Assembly (NCBI GenBank): GCA_009777685.1
Contig: WRLJ01000106.1
Coordinates: forward strand, 1 to 6,183
Origin: Oscillospiraceae bacterium
GTDB taxonomy: Bacteria; Bacillota; Clostridia; Oscillospirales; UBA929
Length of the DNA stretch: 6,183 bases
Direction: 5' to 3'
The notes beneath the pieces were generated by a model, which was not told the origin of the DNA, ran no database searches, and was given only the letters and a program-made list of their open reading frames with translations. Shown in pieces: positions 4,815 through 6,183 of the stretch. Position 1 is the first letter of the stretch. The number at the start of each line of letters is the position of its first letter. The position numbers and the translations under genes are program-made.

Positions 4815-5612
4815 TTATCCGAACCGTCCTGTTATATAATCTTCCGTGAGCTTATCCTTGGGGCGGATAAACATCTCTTCGGTCGCGGAGTATTCATGCA
4901 GCCGCCCCACCCTGTCCTCGCCGATCATCATAAACGCCGCCATGTCGGACACCCGCACGGCCTGCTCCATGTTGTGCGTGACGATGACGATGGTGTACCG
5001 CTGCTTCAGCTCCAGCATCAGCTCCTCGACCTTCATCGTGGATTCAGGGTCCAGCGCGCTGCAGGACTCGTCCATCAGCAGCACCTCCGGCTCCACGGCC
5101 AGCGCGCGGGCGATGCACAGGCGCTGCTGCTGTCCCGTGGCGAGGCCGGGTCCGGGCGCGTTCAGGCTATCCTTCACCTCGTCCCACAGCGCCACCTGCG
5201 ACAGGCTCCGCTCCGCGATCTCCGCCAGCCTCCGGCGGCTCCTGATCCCGTGGTGCCGGGGGCCGATTACGATGTTGTCGTAAATGCTCATCGGGAATAC
5301 GTTGGGTTTTTGGAAAACCATGCCGACCTTTTGCCGGAGCGATACGACGTCGGCGTCTTTTCCGTACACCGGGATATCGTTGAGGAAAACATTTCCTTCC
5401 ACCCGGGCGGCGGGGATCAGGTCGTTCATGCGGTTAAACAGGCGCAACAGGGAAGATTTTCCACAGCCGGACGGCCCGATGATCGCCGTGATCGCGCGCG
5501 CGGGGATTTCAAAGGTGACGTCTCCCAACGCATGAAACGAGCCATAATACAGGTTGACCGCTTCGGTCTTTATTTTGGCGTCCTGCCGTGTTTCGCGCGT
5601 TTTGCCGTCCAT
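4815..5612 (-). CDS. pstB: PstB1, phosphate ABC transporter ATPase with LATGQ signature
   Basis: This 265-residue cytoplasmic ATPase drives phosphate import. Walker A GPSGCGKSS (46-54, Lys52), Q-loop VFQKPN (Gln101), Walker B VLLMDE (Glu182), D-loop SALDP (185-189) and switch VTHN (His213) are all intact. The ABC signature, normally LSGGQQQR in PstB, reads LATGQQQR (157-164): Ser158 is replaced by Ala and Gly159 by Thr. The residue after the Walker B Glu is Ser instead of Pro (DESCSALDP). The C-terminus DYITGRFG is typical. An in-frame TGA at 5618-5616 and the lack of other ATG, GTG or TTG codons before the ABC domain fix the start at 5612. GGTGA ends 3 nt before it, with a second GGTGA 7 nt further upstream. 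It is the first gene of the operon. Its defect is complementary to that of PstB2. Confidence 0.93.
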   Translation of the reverse strand: MDGKTRETRQDAKIKTEAVNLYYGSFHALGDVTFEIPARAITAIIGPSGCGKSSLLRLFNRMNDLIPAARVEGNVFLNDIPVYGKDADVVSLRQKVGMVFQKPNVFPMSIYDNIVIGPRHHGIRSRRRLAEIAERSLSQVALWDEVKDSLNAPGPGLATGQQQRLCIARALAVEPEVLLMDESCSALDPESTMKVEELMLELKQRYTIVIVTHNMEQAVRVSDMAAFMMIGEDRVGRLHEYSATEEMFIRPKDKLTEDYITGRFG

Positions 5613-5657
5613 TCCTCACCGCTCACCGCCCATTCGCGTTTTGTCGAATTTTCGTTT

Positions 5658-5686
5658 ACTATATCATAGCGAATCCGGCAATGCAA
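5658..5686 (-). promoter_or_regulatory. Sigma-A-type promoter of the pst operon
   Basis: On the minus strand TTGCAT (5686-5681), a 17-nt spacer and TATAGT (5663-5658) form a good housekeeping promoter. A TG one base before the -10 gives an extended -10. Transcription would start near 5651, leaving a leader of about 40 nt before pstB1. I looked for TTAACA-type PhoP repeats or a PhoB box upstream and saw none convincing, so phosphate control cannot be shown from the sequence. Confidence 0.65.
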
Positions 5687-5728
5687 GAAAAATACGCGGC
5701 CCCGCCATGCCTCGGAGGGAAAATATTC

Positions 5729-5757
5729 TTGCCCGCCGCCGCGCTTTAGGATATAAT
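5729..5757 (+). promoter_or_regulatory. Upstream promoter P1 of the divergent gene
   Basis: TTGCCC (5729-5734), a 17-nt spacer and a consensus TATAAT (5752-5757) on the plus strand. It lies about 43 nt upstream of the pst promoter's -35 in the divergent intergenic region. A very similar module follows about 66 nt downstream. Confidence 0.6.
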
Positions 5758-5784
5758 AGCGCCTGCGGCAGAAGGGCGCGTCAA

Positions 5785-5803
5785 GGGGCAATTCACTTGC
5801 CCC
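5785..5803. promoter_or_regulatory. Inverted repeat overlapping the P2 -35 box, possible operator
   Basis: GGGGCAA (5785-5791) and TTGCCCC (5797-5803) are a perfect 7-bp inverted repeat around TTCAC. The right arm contains the -35 hexamer of promoter P2, so a protein bound here would block that promoter. Flanking GTCAA (5780-5784) and TTGAC (5812-5816) extend the symmetry imperfectly. No regulator gene is in the window and the binding protein is unknown. Confidence 0.45.
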
Positions 5804-5826
5804 GTTCGCGCTTGACATGATATAAT
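5797..5826 (+). promoter_or_regulatory. Downstream promoter P2 of the divergent gene
   Basis: TTGCCC (5797-5802), an 18-nt spacer and a consensus TATAAT (5821-5826) with an upstream TG giving an extended -10. Transcription would start near 5833, about 28 nt before the ATG at 5861. A TTGACA at 5812-5817 sits only 3 nt from the -10 and cannot act as its -35. Confidence 0.65.
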
Positions 5827-5860
5827 ATCCCCGAGCATACGGAAGGGCGGGCGGTACATC

Positions 5861-6183
5861 ATGGAAAACGGCATTTACCCGAATTCACGGACGCGGCGCG
5901 GCGGGGAGCTGCTGTACATCGCCGGGGAGAACGGCGTAAAATCGCTGTACGTTTGCGGCACGGGAGAGGCGTATGAGACGCTGGAGGGAGACGTCGTTTC
6001 CCGTCCGGACGCGGACGGCCCGGTCCGGCGGTGCCCGCTGACCAACCGCAACGCGCGGGCAATCCGGAAGATGTTTCCGTTCGCGCGCCCGTCCAGCCAT
6101 CGGGGGCATTCGTTCACCCTGGGTCTGGGCGACAGGCTGGGACTGGCCTCGGCGGGGCATCTCCGGCTGATCCGGGAGATGGA
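5861..6183 (+). CDS. uxaE: Tagaturonate epimerase-like protein (UxaE family), 5' part only
   Basis: The open frame starts at ATG 5861 and runs off the window end with 107 complete codons and no stop. The N-terminal part (residues 1-60) is not distinctive. From about residue 62 the sequence LTNRNARAIRKMFPFARP, then SFTLGLGDRLGLASAGHLRL (86-105), resembles from memory the N-terminal part of UxaE proteins such as the Thermotoga maritima enzyme, which has a similar GTGDRLG...AH segment. UxaE interconverts tagaturonate and fructuronate in hexuronate breakdown. The start is the only ATG/GTG/TTG between the -10 box and the conserved part. GGAAGGG lies 13 nt upstream, rather far for a ribosome site. 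The gene is divergent from the pst operon and is probably an unrelated sugar-acid gene. Family call from a short fragment, moderate confidence. Confidence 0.6.
   Translation, partial: MENGIYPNSRTRRGGELLYIAGENGVKSLYVCGTGEAYETLEGDVVSRPDADGPVRRCPLTNRNARAIRKMFPFARPSSHRGHSFTLGLGDRLGLASAGHLRLIREM

Noticed and set aside
5616..5633. Five-codon minus-strand mini-ORF (MGGER) just before pstB1, in frame and ending 3 nt upstream
   Set aside because: It lacks its own ribosome site. Its codons include the GGTGA repeats that serve pstB1, so a leader-peptide role cannot be supported.
4073..5669. Long plus-strand open frames opposite pstS and pstB1 (up to 321 codons)
   Set aside because: They are antisense to clearly recognisable genes, rich in residues produced by reverse-complementing GC-rich codons, and lack family resemblance. 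High GC alone explains their length.
5640..5760. Pho box for PhoB/PhoP control of pst
   Set aside because: No run of TTAACA-like or CTGTCAT-like direct repeats at regular spacing was found upstream of the pst -10.
5570..5818. Minus-strand 82-codon open frame running over the divergent promoters
   Set aside because: It covers three promoters, overlaps the pstB1 start out of frame and shows no recognisable family.
5812..5826. TTGACA next to TATAAT as a consensus promoter
   Set aside because: The spacing is only 3 nt. The TTGCCC at 5797 with an 18-nt spacer is the usable -35.

Overview
The window carries a complete phosphate-uptake operon on the minus strand (about 845-5612). Its left side is an 844-base gene-free region packed with palindromic repeats. 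At the right end begins a divergent plus-strand gene, cut by the window edge. The high GC content, good Shine-Dalgarno sites, lipoprotein PstS, tight operon packing and UxaE-like neighbour suggest a GC-rich member of the Firmicutes/Clostridia, probably uncultured. This assignment is inference only.

Transcription of the operon runs from high to low coordinates in the order pstB1 - pstS - pstC - pstA - pstB2 - phoU. Gaps are 1, 36, 5 and 14 nt, then a 1-nt TGATG overlap. PstS is the surface lipoprotein that captures phosphate, PstC and PstA form the membrane channel, the two PstB proteins form the ATPase, and PhoU links transport to phosphate signalling. A minus-strand promoter with an extended -10 lies just upstream of pstB1. 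No clear Pho box was found.

The most striking observation is in the two ATPases. PstB1 has an intact Walker A, Q-loop, Walker B glutamate and H-loop, but its signature motif is LATGQ instead of LSGGQ. PstB2 has an intact LSGGQ, but has lost the Walker A lysine (Ile), the Q-loop glutamine (Asp) and the catalytic glutamate (Arg). The defects are complementary. Only a PstB1:PstB2 heterodimer would build one fully canonical ATP site and one dead site, as in TAP1/TAP2-type asymmetric ABC exporters. PstB is normally regarded as a homodimer, so this looks like an asymmetric phosphate importer.

The left region (1-844) holds about ten hairpins, eight of them tagged by GTAG on the 5' side or CTAC on the 3' side. 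This is the foot tetranucleotide of REP elements handled by RAYT transposases. Stems differ in sequence but remain paired. Two copies of a larger composite (295-416 and 498-625) have a conserved core between such hairpins. A related hairpin also sits in the pstS-pstC gap, with the pstS stop codon inside its GTAG tag, where it could set PstS:PstC stoichiometry.

The right end holds two similar tandem promoters driving a partial gene that resembles tagaturonate epimerase (UxaE).
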